Below, one piece after another: positions 25,228-33,876 of a stretch of DNA of 64,000 nt. This DNA is from HGM13634 sp045537285 (GTDB taxonomy: Bacteria > Bacillota > Clostridia > TANB77 > CAG-508): contig JAZSPC010000052.1 in the NCBI GenBank assembly GCA_045537285.1, positions 1-64,000 on the forward strand, given 5' to 3'. Position numbers and translations under genes: made by a program. Position 1 is the first letter of the stretch; every line of letters starts with the position of its first letter. The notes under the pieces were generated by a model, which searched no databases, had not been told where the DNA came from, and saw only the letters and a list, made by a program, of their open reading frames with translations.

Positions 25228-25569
25228 ATGGCAAATGAATTTTTAGCAATATCAGATGGAACTTTTACTTTGTCAGAAACCGAAAATAAAAATCAATTTT
25301 ATTTTTATCGGAATGATGGAGAAGTCTTATCTAATATAGGCAGAGAACCAATGGATTTGTATCACGCATATATTATGCGAAAGATGATGAATGGTGAAAT
25401 AACTGAGATAGTTATGAATAACATCTATTCAGAAACATCTGACGATGGCAAATGCATAAGATTAACCATCTCTGACGTTAGTAAAAAAACATCAAGTACC
25501 AATTCAACTGTCAACAGCGCAAAAAAGCCTAATTTTTTTAAGCGTTTGTTTCATAAAATTTGGGGCTAA
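25228..25569 (+). CDS. Orphan soluble protein, unknown function
   Basis: A 113-residue protein I do not recognise. The first 85 residues look like a small mixed alpha/beta domain (MANEFLAISDGTFTLSETEN; YHAYIMRKMMNGEITEIV). A Ser/Thr/Lys-rich linker and a basic amphipathic end (KPNFFKRLFHKIWG) follow, which could bind membrane or nucleic acid; that is inference. It has its own promoter, a strong ribosome binding site (TTAGGAGG) and a terminator. Like the orphan genes at 38085 and 62629, it is a lone small gene with slightly higher GC codons than the surrounding operons. Confidence 0.7.
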   Translation: MANEFLAISDGTFTLSETENKNQFYFYRNDGEVLSNIGREPMDLYHAYIMRKMMNGEITEIVMNNIYSETSDDGKCIRLTISDVSKKTSSTNSTVNSAKKPNFFKRLFHKIWG

Positions 25570-25570
25570 T

Positions 25571-25610
25571 AAATAACAGGTAGATAAATTAAATTGTCTA
25601 CCTGTTATTT
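25571..25610 (+). terminator. Terminator of the orphan gene
   Basis: AAATAACAGGTAGA pairs with TCTACCTGTTATTT around a 12-base loop just after the stop. Confidence 0.8.
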
Positions 25611-25716
25611 ATATATGTAGCTTTTCTTTATTCTTTCTATTTAAATAGCTTATATGATAATTTTCCCTTTGACATTATTTTGTTTTATGATATACTTTAA
25701 TAAAAGGAGTAAACAT

Positions 25717-26781
25717 ATGATGAAATTTATTTATAAAATATTAAAATTTATATTTACGGTATTTATAGCATTTCTTGCTTTTGCATATATGTTTTCATTA
25801 AAAAGCAATATGTCTTTTCAAAGTACTATTTCATATTTCAAATCAGTTAGTGGGGAACTTTTTGATATTAATAACTCAAAAAACATATTAGAAGATGATA
25901 ATAATATAATTGTAACATCTAGTAATAACAATTATTATTATAATCAACTAGATAATAATGGAAAAATTATATATTCTTCATTAGAAAAAAATATTGATAA
26001 TTTGAAAACAGATAATTATATTTTAGATTTTTCAACCACATTTAATGATTTACTAAATACAACTACTGGTCAGTATAAACTAAACAAGGCTTTTCAAAGT
26101 GCATTAGATGCTTTCTTTTATGACCACCCTGAATTATTTTATTTAGATTTAAGTAATTTTACACTAAATACAAAATGTATTTCTATTGGAGCATTAAAAA
26201 CATATACTGTTGAAATTACTCCAAAGAATAATTGCTATTTACATAGTAGTTTTCCTACTATACAAGAAGCTACTGTTGCAATTAATCTTGTTGAAAATAT
26301 TAAAAATATTATTGTTGATAATGTCTACGGATATAATATATATGATAAAATCAAATATGTTCATGATACATTGATAAAGTCTATTGAATATGATTCAGAT
26401 TTTAAAAATTCTCATAATATATACGGCGCATTTGTAGATCAAAAAGTAGTATGCGAAGGATATGCAAAAGCTTTTAAATATTTAATGGATGAATTAGATA
26501 TAGAATGTATATTGGTTAGTGGAACAGCTACTAATTCTTCTGGTAAAGAAGAATCACATATGTGGAACTATGTGAAACTAAATAATCAATGGTATGGTGT
26601 TGATGTTACATGGGATGACCCTATTATTAACGGTGGGGCTTATAAAAATAATTTAAGACATTATTATTTCTTAAAAGGTAAATCTACTTTTAATACATCG
26701 CATAGCTCAAATGGTAAAATATCTGAAACAGGAATGTTCTTTAATTTACCTATTTTATCAAATAGTAATTATAAAAAATAA
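25717..26781 (+). CDS. Membrane-anchored transglutaminase-like protein
   Basis: A 354-residue protein with an N-terminal hydrophobic anchor (about residues 5-27) and an extracellular part. The transglutaminase-like catalytic Cys-His-Asp arrangement is visible late in the chain: VVCEGYAKAFKYLMDEL (Cys), ESHMWNYVKLNNQW (His) and VDVTWDDP (Asp). Proteins of this type act as cysteine peptidases or peptidoglycan/peptide-processing enzymes; the substrate is unknown. The start is the ATG after AAAGGAGTAAACAT; upstream in-frame residues lack a ribosome binding site. It is monocistronic and converges with rplS. Confidence 0.85.
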   Translation: MMKFIYKILKFIFTVFIAFLAFAYMFSLKSNMSFQSTISYFKSVSGELFDINNSKNILEDDNNIIVTSSNNNYYYNQLDNNGKIIYSSLEKNIDNLKTDNYILDFSTTFNDLLNTTTGQYKLNKAFQSALDAFFYDHPELFYLDLSNFTLNTKCISIGALKTYTVEITPKNNCYLHSSFPTIQEATVAINLVENIKNIIVDNVYGYNIYDKIKYVHDTLIKSIEYDSDFKNSHNIYGAFVDQKVVCEGYAKAFKYLMDELDIECILVSGTATNSSGKEESHMWNYVKLNNQWYGVDVTWDDPIINGGAYKNNLRHYYFLKGKSTFNTSHSSNGKISETGMFFNLPILSNSNYKK

Positions 26782-26801
26782 AGACCAGCTATCTGGTCTT
26801 T
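26780..26801. terminator. Bidirectional terminator between the transglutaminase-like gene and rplS
   Basis: AAAGACCAG pairs with CTGGTCTTT around a four-base loop; it serves convergent genes. Confidence 0.75.
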
Positions 26802-26810
26802 ATTTTTATA

Positions 26811-27335
26811 TTATTCAGCTTTTGGTTCTTCTGCTACTGTTTCAACAACTTCTTCTTTTACTGTGTCAACAGTTTCTTCAACAACAACTTCTGTTGTTTC
26901 TACTGCTGGTGCTTCTTCTGGTGCACTAGCAACTTCTACAGGTTCTTCAACTAATTCTTCTTTTAATATTATTTCAGCGTTTTCAATTCTTGCTCCTAAT
27001 TTTTCTTTTGTCTTAGAAGCTTTTCCAACTCTATCTCTTAAATAGTAAAGTTTAGCTCTTCTTGCTTTACCAACTCTTACTACTTCAACTTTTTCTACCA
27101 TTGGAGAGTGAACTAAGAATGTTTTTTCAACACCTACACCGTAAGATATTTTTCTTACAGTAAATGTTTCGTTAGATCCTCCTCCTTGTTTTTTAATTAT
27201 TATTCCTTCAAAAACCTGTATTCTTTCACGATTTCCTTCTTTAACTTTAACATGAACTTTTACTGTGTTTCCAACTGTTAATACTGGAACTTTGTTTTTT
27301 AATTGTTCATGTTCAATTGATTTTATTATGTCCAT
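26811..27335 (-). CDS. rplS: 50S ribosomal protein L19 with acidic C-terminal extension
   Basis: L19 sits at the 30S-50S interface. Residues 1-115 are canonical (VLTVGNTVKVHVKVKEGNRERIQVFEG; RKISYGVGVEKTFLVHSP; RRAKLYYLRDRVGKA). The protein then runs on for about 58 extra residues of low-complexity Glu/Val/Thr-rich sequence (EEPVEVASAPEEAPAVETTE and onwards), giving 174 residues instead of about 115. No frameshift is needed. The tail's role is unknown. Last gene of the ylxM-ffh-rpsP-khpA-rimM-trmD-rplS operon, two bases after trmD. Confidence 0.96.
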   Translation of the reverse strand: MDIIKSIEHEQLKNKVPVLTVGNTVKVHVKVKEGNRERIQVFEGIIIKKQGGGSNETFTVRKISYGVGVEKTFLVHSPMVEKVEVVRVGKARRAKLYYLRDRVGKASKTKEKLGARIENAEIILKEELVEEPVEVASAPEEAPAVETTEVVVEETVDTVKEEVVETVAEEPKAE

Positions 27336-27337
27336 CG

Positions 27338-28009
27338 TTATTCTCCTTTCTTTAATAAGTCTGGTCTATTTGACCTTGTAATTTTGAGAGACTGTTCTTC
27401 TCTCCATTTTTTTATGTTTTCGTGGTGACCACTTAACAATATTTCTGGTACTTTTTTATCTAAAAATATTTCTGGTCTAGTATATTGTGGGTATTCTAAT
27501 AACCCATTTGAAAAAGATTCCTCTTCAACAGATTCACTAGTAATTACTCCATCAACATATCTACTAACAGAATCAATTAGCACCATTGCTGGAATTTCTC
27601 CACCTGTTAATACATAATCACCTATTGATATTTCTTCGTCTACAATTTCATCTAAGACACGTTGGTCTATTCCTTCATAGTGTCCACATAAAAGTATAAT
27701 ATGATTTTCTTTACTTAATTCTTTTACTTTCTCTTGATTTAATGTTTTTCCTTTTGGTGATAAGTATATAACTTTTGCATTATTAGCTTTTATAGATTGG
27801 TAAGCATCATACACCACATCTGGCCTCATTACCATTCCGGCACCACCACCATAAGGTGTATCATCTACTTTCTTGTGCTTATCTTTTGAAAAATCTCTAA
27901 TATTAATTAAATTAATTTTTATCAAATCTTTCTCTATTGCTTTTCCAATAATACTTTTATTTATCCCTTCAAACATTTCAGGAAAAAGTGTTAATATATC
28001 AAATTTCAT
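27338..28009 (-). CDS. trmD: tRNA (guanine-N1-)-methyltransferase
   Basis: TrmD (223 residues) methylates G37 of tRNAs with G36, using S-adenosylmethionine and preventing frameshifting. The trefoil-knot SPOUT motifs are visible: DDTPYGGGAGMVMRP, ILLCGHYEGIDQRV and EISIGDYVLTGGE. The C-terminal YTRPEIF is also conserved. It sits one base after rimM and directly before rplS. Confidence 0.97.
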   Translation of the reverse strand: MKFDILTLFPEMFEGINKSIIGKAIEKDLIKINLINIRDFSKDKHKKVDDTPYGGGAGMVMRPDVVYDAYQSIKANNAKVIYLSPKGKTLNQEKVKELSKENHIILLCGHYEGIDQRVLDEIVDEEISIGDYVLTGGEIPAMVLIDSVSRYVDGVITSESVEEESFSNGLLEYPQYTRPEIFLDKKVPEILLSGHHENIKKWREEQSLKITRSNRPDLLKKGE

Positions 28010-28010
28010 A

Positions 28011-28514
28011 TTAAATTAATCCTTCTAATAATTTAACAATTACTTTTTTACCTTCTATATCAACTTGTTTTACAACATCTGGTATAACTGGTAATAAAAT
28101 TTCTTCTTTCGCTTCATTTACTACTACATATACATCATTTGCACCAGGTTGAAGTACCTCTTTTAGTATTCCTAAAAGTTTTCCTTCTTCTGTGTAAACT
28201 TCTAATCCTATTAAGTCTACTATGAAATACGCTCCTTTTTCTAATTTAATATCACTTCTTTTTGCTTGAAGATAATAATTTCTTAATTCTTCTGCTTGTT
28301 CAATAGTTTCTATTCCTTTGAATTTAAGTAATACTAAATTTTTAGAAATTTTAACTTCTTCTACTTGTAACTCTCTTAGATTGTTTTTTACTTGTATATA
28401 CAATATTTTAAAGCTTTTAAATTGATTATTGTTATCTACTAATGGATTGACTTTTACAAAGCCTTTTATTCCATATGTATTCACTATTTGACCAACTTCT
28501 AATAAACCTTCCAT
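28011..28514 (-). CDS. rimM: Ribosome maturation factor RimM
   Basis: RimM (167 residues) assists assembly of the 30S head, binding S19. The N-terminal beta-barrel begins EVGQIVNTYGIKGFVKVNPL and the PRC-barrel C-terminal half carries DLIGLEVYTEEGKLLGILKEV and VLQPGANDVYVV. Normal length. It sits between khpA and trmD in the operon. Confidence 0.95.
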   Translation of the reverse strand: MEGLLEVGQIVNTYGIKGFVKVNPLVDNNNQFKSFKILYIQVKNNLRELQVEEVKISKNLVLLKFKGIETIEQAEELRNYYLQAKRSDIKLEKGAYFIVDLIGLEVYTEEGKLLGILKEVLQPGANDVYVVVNEAKEEILLPVIPDVVKQVDIEGKKVIVKLLEGLI

Positions 28515-28527
28515 AATAGTTTATCTC

Positions 28528-28758
28528 CTAGTCTAAGAATTCAACTGATACTCTTTTGTTTTCTTTTGATGCAGCTGCTTTCATTATTGTTCTAATAGAT
28601 TTTGCAATTACACCTTGTTTTCCTATTACTTTACCCATATCAGCATCTGCAACTTTAACTTCAAATATAATAGATTGTTCTCCATCTATTTGTTTAATAC
28701 TTACAGAGTCTTTATCGCTAACTAATGTAGTAATAATAGTTTCTAAAATTTCTTTCAT
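28528..28758 (-). CDS. khpA: KH domain RNA-binding protein KhpA
   Basis: A 76-residue single KH domain with the GxxG loop in GKVIGKQGVIAKSIRTIM. In Gram-positive bacteria KhpA partners with KhpB/Jag and influences cell elongation and RNA levels. Its position between rpsP and rimM is the conserved one. Confidence 0.93.
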   Translation of the reverse strand: MKEILETIITTLVSDKDSVSIKQIDGEQSIIFEVKVADADMGKVIGKQGVIAKSIRTIMKAAASKENKRVSVEFLD

Positions 28759-28778
28759 CTTTTATGTCCTCCCAATAA

Positions 28779-29018
28779 TTAAGCTTTCTCTATTAATGCT
28801 TTAACTGTATCTGTTGGTTTTGCACCATTTTTTATCCAAGTTTCAACTTTTGCTTTATCTAATACAATAGTTTCTGGATTTGTCATAGGATCATAAGTTC
28901 CTAATTGTTCAATTATTTTACCATCTCTTGGAGATTTTGAATCTGCAACTACTATGTGATAGAAAGGTGCTTTTTTCTTACCAAATCTTTGTAATCTTAT
29001 TTTTACCATACCTTTCAC
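28779..29018 (-). CDS. rpsP: 30S ribosomal protein S16
   Basis: S16 (79 residues): VKIRLQRFGKKKAPFYHIVV and the SPRDGKIIEQLGTYDP motif are diagnostic. It binds 16S rRNA early in 30S assembly. The start follows AAGGAGGTGAAAGGT; the first Met is followed by a second two residues later. Operon neighbour of ffh. Confidence 0.97.
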   Translation of the reverse strand: MKGMVKIRLQRFGKKKAPFYHIVVADSKSPRDGKIIEQLGTYDPMTNPETIVLDKAKVETWIKNGAKPTDTVKALIEKA

Positions 29019-29055
29019 CTCCTTAAACTTAAATCTATATTAAAAATTTTAATAA

Positions 29056-30405
29056 CTACATCATGCCTTTAAGTTGGTTAATATCCATACCTTTAAGCAT
29101 TTTATTCATTCCACCTTTTTGACTTTTCATTTTTTTCATCATTGTTTGTGTCATTTCAAAAGATTTCATGAATTTATTTACTTCTTGTACTGTTGTACCA
29201 GAACCTTTTGCTATTCTTAATCTTCTACTTCCATTTAATATTTTAGGATTTCTTCTTTCTTTCTTAGTCATAGAACATATAATAGCTTCTATTCTTACAA
29301 ATTCTTTATCATCAACCTTAACATCTTTTAACCCATTCATACCTGGTATCATTTTTAATAATCCTGAAAAAGAACCCATTTTTTTAATTTGTCTTAGTTG
29401 TGACAAATAATCATCTAAATCAAATTCTTGTTTTCTTAATTTTTGTTCTAATTTTTCTGCTTCTTCAATATCAAATGCTTCTTCTGCTTTCTCAATTACT
29501 GAAAGTATATCTCCCATTCCAAGTATTCTTGATGCCATTCTTTCTGGATGGAAGTTTTCTATATCATTTAGTTTTTCACCTGTTGCCGCAAATTTTATTG
29601 GTCTTCCTGTAACTTCTTTAACTGATAACGCTGCACCACCACGAGTATCACCATCAAGTTTTGTAAGTATTACACCATCTATTCCTATATTCTCATTAAA
29701 TGATGAAGCAACATTTACTGCATCCTGACCTGTCATACTATCTACTACTAATAGTATTTCATGTGGTTTTACATTTGATTTTACATTTTTTAATTCTTGC
29801 ATTAATTCTTCATCTATATGAAGACGACCAGCTGTATCTAGTATAACTACATCATTCATTTTTGATATTGCTAAGTTCATTGCTTGTTTTGCAATATGCA
29901 CTACATCTTTTGAATTTTCGTTAGCGTGTACTGGTATATTTAATTGATTTCCAATTACCTGTAATTGTTTTATAGCAGCTGGACGATATACGTCACAAGC
30001 TACTAATAATGGCTTTTTACCTTGTTTTCTAAGTAAATTTGCAAGTTTTCCTGCTGTTGTTGTTTTACCAGAACCTTGAAGACCAACTAACATTATTACT
30101 GTTGGTGGGTTTGGTGTAAAATTAATTTTACTTTCTGTTCCACCTAATAATTCTACAAGTTCGTCTTTTACAATTTTAATAACTTGTTGCCCTGGTGTTA
30201 AAGATTTTAATACATCTTGGCCTACTGCTTTTTCTTGTATCGTGTTTATAAATTGTTTTACTATTTTATAGTTAACATCTGCTTCTAACAATGCAAGTTT
30301 AACTTCTCTAAGCATTTCTTTTAAGTCTGATTCTGATATTCTTGCTTGCCCTTTTAATTTTCTAGTTATTTCTTGTAATCTTGATGATAAACCTTCAAAA
30401 GCCAT
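29056..30405 (-). CDS. ffh: Signal recognition particle protein Ffh
   Basis: Ffh (449 residues) binds 4.5S/6S SRP RNA and signal sequences and targets proteins to FtsY and SecYEG. The N domain is followed by GTPase motifs GLQGSGKTTTAGKLA, DTAGRLHIDEEL and TKLDGDTRGGAALS. The Met-rich M domain occupies the last 150 residues (MTQTMMKKMKSQKGGMNKMLKGM). Its length is normal. It follows ylxM in the operon. Confidence 0.97.
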   Translation of the reverse strand: MAFEGLSSRLQEITRKLKGQARISESDLKEMLREVKLALLEADVNYKIVKQFINTIQEKAVGQDVLKSLTPGQQVIKIVKDELVELLGGTESKINFTPNPPTVIMLVGLQGSGKTTTAGKLANLLRKQGKKPLLVACDVYRPAAIKQLQVIGNQLNIPVHANENSKDVVHIAKQAMNLAISKMNDVVILDTAGRLHIDEELMQELKNVKSNVKPHEILLVVDSMTGQDAVNVASSFNENIGIDGVILTKLDGDTRGGAALSVKEVTGRPIKFAATGEKLNDIENFHPERMASRILGMGDILSVIEKAEEAFDIEEAEKLEQKLRKQEFDLDDYLSQLRQIKKMGSFSGLLKMIPGMNGLKDVKVDDKEFVRIEAIICSMTKKERRNPKILNGSRRLRIAKGSGTTVQEVNKFMKSFEMTQTMMKKMKSQKGGMNKMLKGMDINQLKGMM

Positions 30406-30437
30406 TTATCTTTCTCCCTTCATTTAAAGGATTTTTT

Positions 30438-30785
30438 CTAAACTATTTCTGCTAATTCGTTTTTTATGTTTTCAAGTATTTCAGCTATTTCTTCATCTGA
30501 GTTTTGTGTGTTTATTGTGGCAATTTGTGCTAGTATTTTTCCTATTTTCTTTTCTGTATTAATTGTCGTTTTCATGATTTGTAGCTTTTCCTCGTATTCG
30601 AAAAGTTTATTTTCCCCCTTCTTTATATTATCTCTAGCTGCTTGCCTTGTAATTCCATAATTTTCTGCAAGTTCTGCCAAAGATAAATCATTATTGTAGT
30701 AATCATTAATATATTCAAATTGTTTTTCAGTTAAAAGCTTACCATATATTTGGCATAACATACTTATCTCAATTTTTTTATCCAT
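30438..30785 (-). CDS. ylxM: YlxM-family SRP-associated helix-turn-helix protein
   Basis: A 115-residue sigma70-region-4-like helix-turn-helix protein (LTEKQFEYINDYYNNDLSLAELAENYGITRQAARDNIKKGE). In streptococci YlxM binds the SRP and modulates GTPase activity. It is first gene of the operon, with a promoter at 30816..30844 and GGAGGTAATC before the start. Confidence 0.93.
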   Translation of the reverse strand: MDKKIEISMLCQIYGKLLTEKQFEYINDYYNNDLSLAELAENYGITRQAARDNIKKGENKLFEYEEKLQIMKTTINTEKKIGKILAQIATINTQNSDEEIAEILENIKNELAEIV

Positions 30786-30815
30786 GATTACCTCCTTTTA
30801 ATGTAATGCTATAAT

Positions 30816-30844
30816 ACTTTACACCATTTTTACTGATTTGTCAA
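30816..30844 (-). promoter_or_regulatory. Sigma-A promoter of the ylxM-rplS operon
   Basis: TTGACA, 17 bases, TAAAGT on the minus strand, about 30 bases upstream of ylxM. Confidence 0.65.
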
Positions 30845-30923
30845 GTGAAAAGTATAAAATAGTAGAAAAAAAGTATAATTTACATTACTTTTAGTCTATA
30901 ATATATTACGTTTATATAATATA

Positions 30924-30974
30924 AAGCCAGCTTGTATAAATTATCTTTTTTAAATAACTTATATAAGCTGGCTT
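30924..30974 (-). terminator. Long hairpin terminator, relative of 901..956
   Basis: AAGCCAGCTTGTATAA pairs with TTATATAAGCTGGCTT (one imperfect pair) around a loop of about 19 bases. It lies directly after the coiled-coil gene on the minus strand. The stem is recognisably the same as the 901..956 hairpin, with CC-G/CC-C changes made on both arms. Confidence 0.8.
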
Positions 30975-30995
30975 CTTTTTAGTGAAAAATTGATA

Positions 30996-31457
30996 TTAGT
31001 TCATAGCAAAAAGTTTAGCATTTTTACTATAATCTTCTAAAACCGAGATTCTAATATCATGATTAAAAGTTTTTGTATTTAAAGAAACAATACTTTTTTC
31101 GAATACATCGTGTTTTTCATTGTTAGCTGCAATTGCATCAAATAAAGTATCAATTTTTTTGTTGATTTCATAATCAAACTTTGTAAAATTTTGATTTAAA
31201 TAGTTGACAACTTCTCCGGTGTCTTTAACTTCCATTTCTAAATTGCCTAATCTTTTGTTAGTATCTTTGATTTCTGTTTTTAAGCTACCAACCTCTGTTT
31301 TCAAACCACTTACTTCTGTTTCTAGATTAATAAATTTAGTTTCTAATATATCTAGTTTCTCTAAAATAACATCTTTAATAACTTTATCAGTATTAGTAGC
31401 CTTATTATCTAATGCATTTAGTTTCTCTAAAACAATTTCTTCAAATTCTTTTGACAT
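30996..31457 (-). CDS. Coiled-coil protein (paralogue of 403..870)
   Basis: A 153-residue heptad-rich protein. The middle has short repeats (VSGLKTEVGSLKTEIKDTN, then RLGNLEMEVKDTGE). The C-terminal part (FDYEINKKIDTLFDAIAANNEKHDVFEKSI) aligns with FEHECMLKLNALFDSFVSNSESHAVFSKFI of the protein at 403..870, and both end in a RISxLEDY motif. No signal peptide. The start follows AAAGGAGGTAAAAAAT. It has its own promoter and terminator, so it is a self-contained cassette. Function unknown. Confidence 0.75.
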   Translation of the reverse strand: MSKEFEEIVLEKLNALDNKATNTDKVIKDVILEKLDILETKFINLETEVSGLKTEVGSLKTEIKDTNKRLGNLEMEVKDTGEVVNYLNQNFTKFDYEINKKIDTLFDAIAANNEKHDVFEKSIVSLNTKTFNHDIRISVLEDYSKNAKLFAMN

Positions 31458-31489
31458 ATTTTTTACCTCCTTTCTTAAAATTTATATGC

Positions 31490-31518
31490 ATTATATATTT
31501 GATTAATTTCAGTGTCAA
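31490..31518 (-). promoter_or_regulatory. Sigma-A promoter of the coiled-coil gene
   Basis: A near-consensus TTGACA, 17 bases, TATAAT on the minus strand, 33 bases upstream of the start. Confidence 0.75.
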
Positions 31519-31592
31519 TATTTTTTATTTATTTTATGACAAGATTCTTTCGACAAATTTTGCATAAAACAAAAACCTTAATACTGTATTTG

Positions 31593-32303
31593 TTATAAAT
31601 TCAAATCTTCTCTTATATATATTTCATTTTGTAATATATTTGTTTTTACATATCCTATTTTACCATTCTTTGTTCTTATTTTTGACCAGTTATTTTCTAG
31701 GTGTTCTATAACAACAACTTTTTCTGCCTTTTGTAATTTATCAACTGTTGTTGAATAAGCTGTTGTTTTATATTTTACACTACAATTCTTTGAAATATCT
31801 GCTTTTACAATTTTTTTTATTCTTGAATCTATTAATAAAATTTTTTCATCTTCTATATATTCTATATCTACTTCATATATTTTTTCCATTGCAGTTATAG
31901 GTATATAGTATGTCCCATCTTTTTCTACCGCACCTGATAACACATCTTGTTTTCTATTATTTATATATATAATATTTTTATCTATTGGTAGTTTTACTTC
32001 TTTTTCTCCATAAGTAGTTATTATTTGCTTATTTCCCTCATCATAAGTTACAGAATTATCAAAATAACCTGCTATATCTTCTATACTAATATATATTACT
32101 TTTTTATTGTTGATAAATAATTCATGTTTTAAATTCTTAGTAATATTTTCATTATCTATAATTAGATTTATTTTATCTTCTATATAATAATCATCACTTT
32201 TTTCATAATTAGGAGCTATACTAAATACAATTATTAAAGATATTAGATATACGATTACTTTTATTAATTTACTTTGTTTTTTACTTTTTTTCTTTTTAGG
32301 CAT
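31593..32303 (-). CDS. Membrane-anchored protein with stalk and SH3 domain, lacking the expected GH18 domain
   Basis: A 236-residue protein. A basic N-terminus and one transmembrane helix (about residues 15-31) are followed by a copper-amine-oxidase-N-like beta region (LFINNKKVIYISIEDIAGYF; DGTYYIPITAMEKIY) and a bacterial SH3 domain (VVVIEHLENNWSKIRTKNGK, then IGYVKTNIL). It stops at IYIREDLNL. In clostridial relatives that I remember, a glycoside hydrolase 18 domain begins right here, so the protein looks truncated, although it may simply be a short member. The coiled-coil cassette at 30996 lies immediately downstream. Confidence 0.75.
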   Translation of the reverse strand: MPKKKKSKKQSKLIKVIVYLISLIIVFSIAPNYEKSDDYYIEDKINLIIDNENITKNLKHELFINNKKVIYISIEDIAGYFDNSVTYDEGNKQIITTYGEKEVKLPIDKNIIYINNRKQDVLSGAVEKDGTYYIPITAMEKIYEVDIEYIEDEKILLIDSRIKKIVKADISKNCSVKYKTTAYSTTVDKLQKAEKVVVIEHLENNWSKIRTKNGKIGYVKTNILQNEIYIREDLNL

Positions 32304-32469
32304 TTTATTTCTCCAATAATATTTTTTCTCAATATATCATAATTTACTTTTTTATGGAATATCTACAATAAAAATATTTTTTATATTTTTTTCGTCAAAA
32401 TATTTTATTTTAAACAGTATTATGTTATAATTTATATGTAATGTGTATTTTATTAGGAGGTAAAAAATT

Positions 32470-32889
32470 ATGTGGCAATTTTGGATTATAATAGCAGGAA
32501 TATTCTTTGTTATTGAAATGGCTACTGTTGGCTTCTTAGTTTTTTGGTTTGGTATTGGTGCATTAGCTGCCATGGTTGTAAGTCTATTTACAACTAATAT
32601 TGCAATTCAAACAGCTGTATTCGTTATATCATCAGCAATATTACTTTTCTTTACTCGACCACTCGTTAACAAATTTATAAAAAATGATGAAGAAGTACAA
32701 ACAAATGCTTATTCTATTATAGGTAAAAAAGGTATTGTAATAAAAGAAATAGACCCTATTTTAGGTCAAGGTCAAGTAAAAATCGGTACTGAAATTTGGT
32801 CAGCCAAAACTTTAAATGATAAAAAAATTAAAGAAGGTACTCAAATAGAAGTTACTCAAATAGATGGTGTTAAAGCCGTAGTTGAATAA
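32470..32889 (+). CDS. NfeD-like membrane protein
   Basis: A 139-residue short NfeD-family protein. Two or three transmembrane segments (residues 3-25 and 30-65) precede a C-terminal OB-fold (AYSIIGKKGIVIKEIDPILGQGQVKIGTEIWSA begins it). It is paired with the SPFH gene 49 bases downstream, the standard NfeD-flotillin/stomatin operon. Together they are thought to organise membrane microdomains or assist membrane protein quality control. The start follows TTAGGAGGTAAAAAATT. Confidence 0.9.
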   Translation: MWQFWIIIAGIFFVIEMATVGFLVFWFGIGALAAMVVSLFTTNIAIQTAVFVISSAILLFFTRPLVNKFIKNDEEVQTNAYSIIGKKGIVIKEIDPILGQGQVKIGTEIWSAKTLNDKKIKEGTQIEVTQIDGVKAVVE

Positions 32890-32938
32890 GTTTTTAATAT
32901 TTTAATATAAATAAAAATTTTTAAGGAGGAAAAATTTT

Positions 32939-33838
32939 ATGACATTTTTATTAATTTTATTAGTAATCATCGCAGTCATAGCATTCAAATCAATCAAGAT
33001 TGTTAAACAATCAGAAGTTTACGTTATAGAAAGGTTAGGAAAATTTCACAAAATAGCTGATGCTGGTCTTACAATTATAGTTCCTTTTATGGACCAAGTT
33101 CGTTCAGTTGTTAGTTTAAAACAACAAACAATGGACGTTCCACCACAAGGTGTTATTACACAAGACAACGTTACAATTACAATTGATACAGTTGTTTTCT
33201 ACAAAATTACAGACCCTGCAAAAGCAGTTTACGAAATTCAATCTTTGAAAAAAGGTATTGAATACCTAGCTATCACAACAATCCGTGATATCGTTGGTAA
33301 AATGGATTTAGATGAAACATTTAGTTCAAGAGATGCTATTAATGACCAATTAAGAGTAATCTTAGATGAAGCTACTGACCCTTGGGGATGTAAAGTAGAC
33401 AGAGTTGAAATCAAAGACATCACTCCACCTTCTGACATTAGAGATGCGATGGAAAAACAAATGAATGCTGAAAGAAATAAAAGAGCATTAATATTACAAG
33501 CAGAAGGTGAAAGACAATCTGCAATTACAATAGCAGAAGGACAAAAAGAAGCTGCTATATTACAAGCTGATGCTGATAGAGAAGCTAGAATTAGAAGAGC
33601 AACTGGTGAAGCTGATGCAATTCAAAAAATAGCTGATGCAAAAGCAAAAGAAATCGAATTAGTTTATGGAGCTTTAAAAGCTGCAAAACCAGATGATAAA
33701 ATCATTCAATTAAAATCATTAGAAACTTTAAAAGAAGTTGCAAATGGTGCAGCAAACAAAGTATTTATTCCATTTGATGCTACATCTACATTAAGTAGCT
33801 TGGGTGCAATAAAAGAAGTTATGAAAGATAATAAATAA
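32939..33838 (+). CDS. SPFH/Band 7 (stomatin/paraslipin-like) protein
   Basis: A 299-residue protein with an N-terminal membrane segment (residues 2-18), an SPFH domain (VKQSEVYVIERLGKFHKI; DNVTITIDTVVFYKI; YLAITTIRDIVGKMDLDE) and a long Ala/Glu-rich helical region (AEGERQSAITIAEGQKEAAI) typical of stomatins. It forms large oligomeric rings on the cytoplasmic membrane. The C-terminal end (KVFIPFDATSTLSSLGAIKEV) is conserved. It lies downstream of nfeD in one operon. Confidence 0.95.
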   Translation: MTFLLILLVIIAVIAFKSIKIVKQSEVYVIERLGKFHKIADAGLTIIVPFMDQVRSVVSLKQQTMDVPPQGVITQDNVTITIDTVVFYKITDPAKAVYEIQSLKKGIEYLAITTIRDIVGKMDLDETFSSRDAINDQLRVILDEATDPWGCKVDRVEIKDITPPSDIRDAMEKQMNAERNKRALILQAEGERQSAITIAEGQKEAAILQADADREARIRRATGEADAIQKIADAKAKEIELVYGALKAAKPDDKIIQLKSLETLKEVANGAANKVFIPFDATSTLSSLGAIKEVMKDNK

Positions 33839-33840
33839 TA

Positions 33841-33865
33841 AAAATCTCGGGTTTACCGAGATTTT
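33841..33865. terminator. Bidirectional terminator after the SPFH gene
   Basis: AAAATCTCGG pairs with CCGAGATTTT around a five-base loop, followed by T; convergent genes on both sides. Confidence 0.85.
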
Positions 33866-33876
33866 TTATTTTATTT

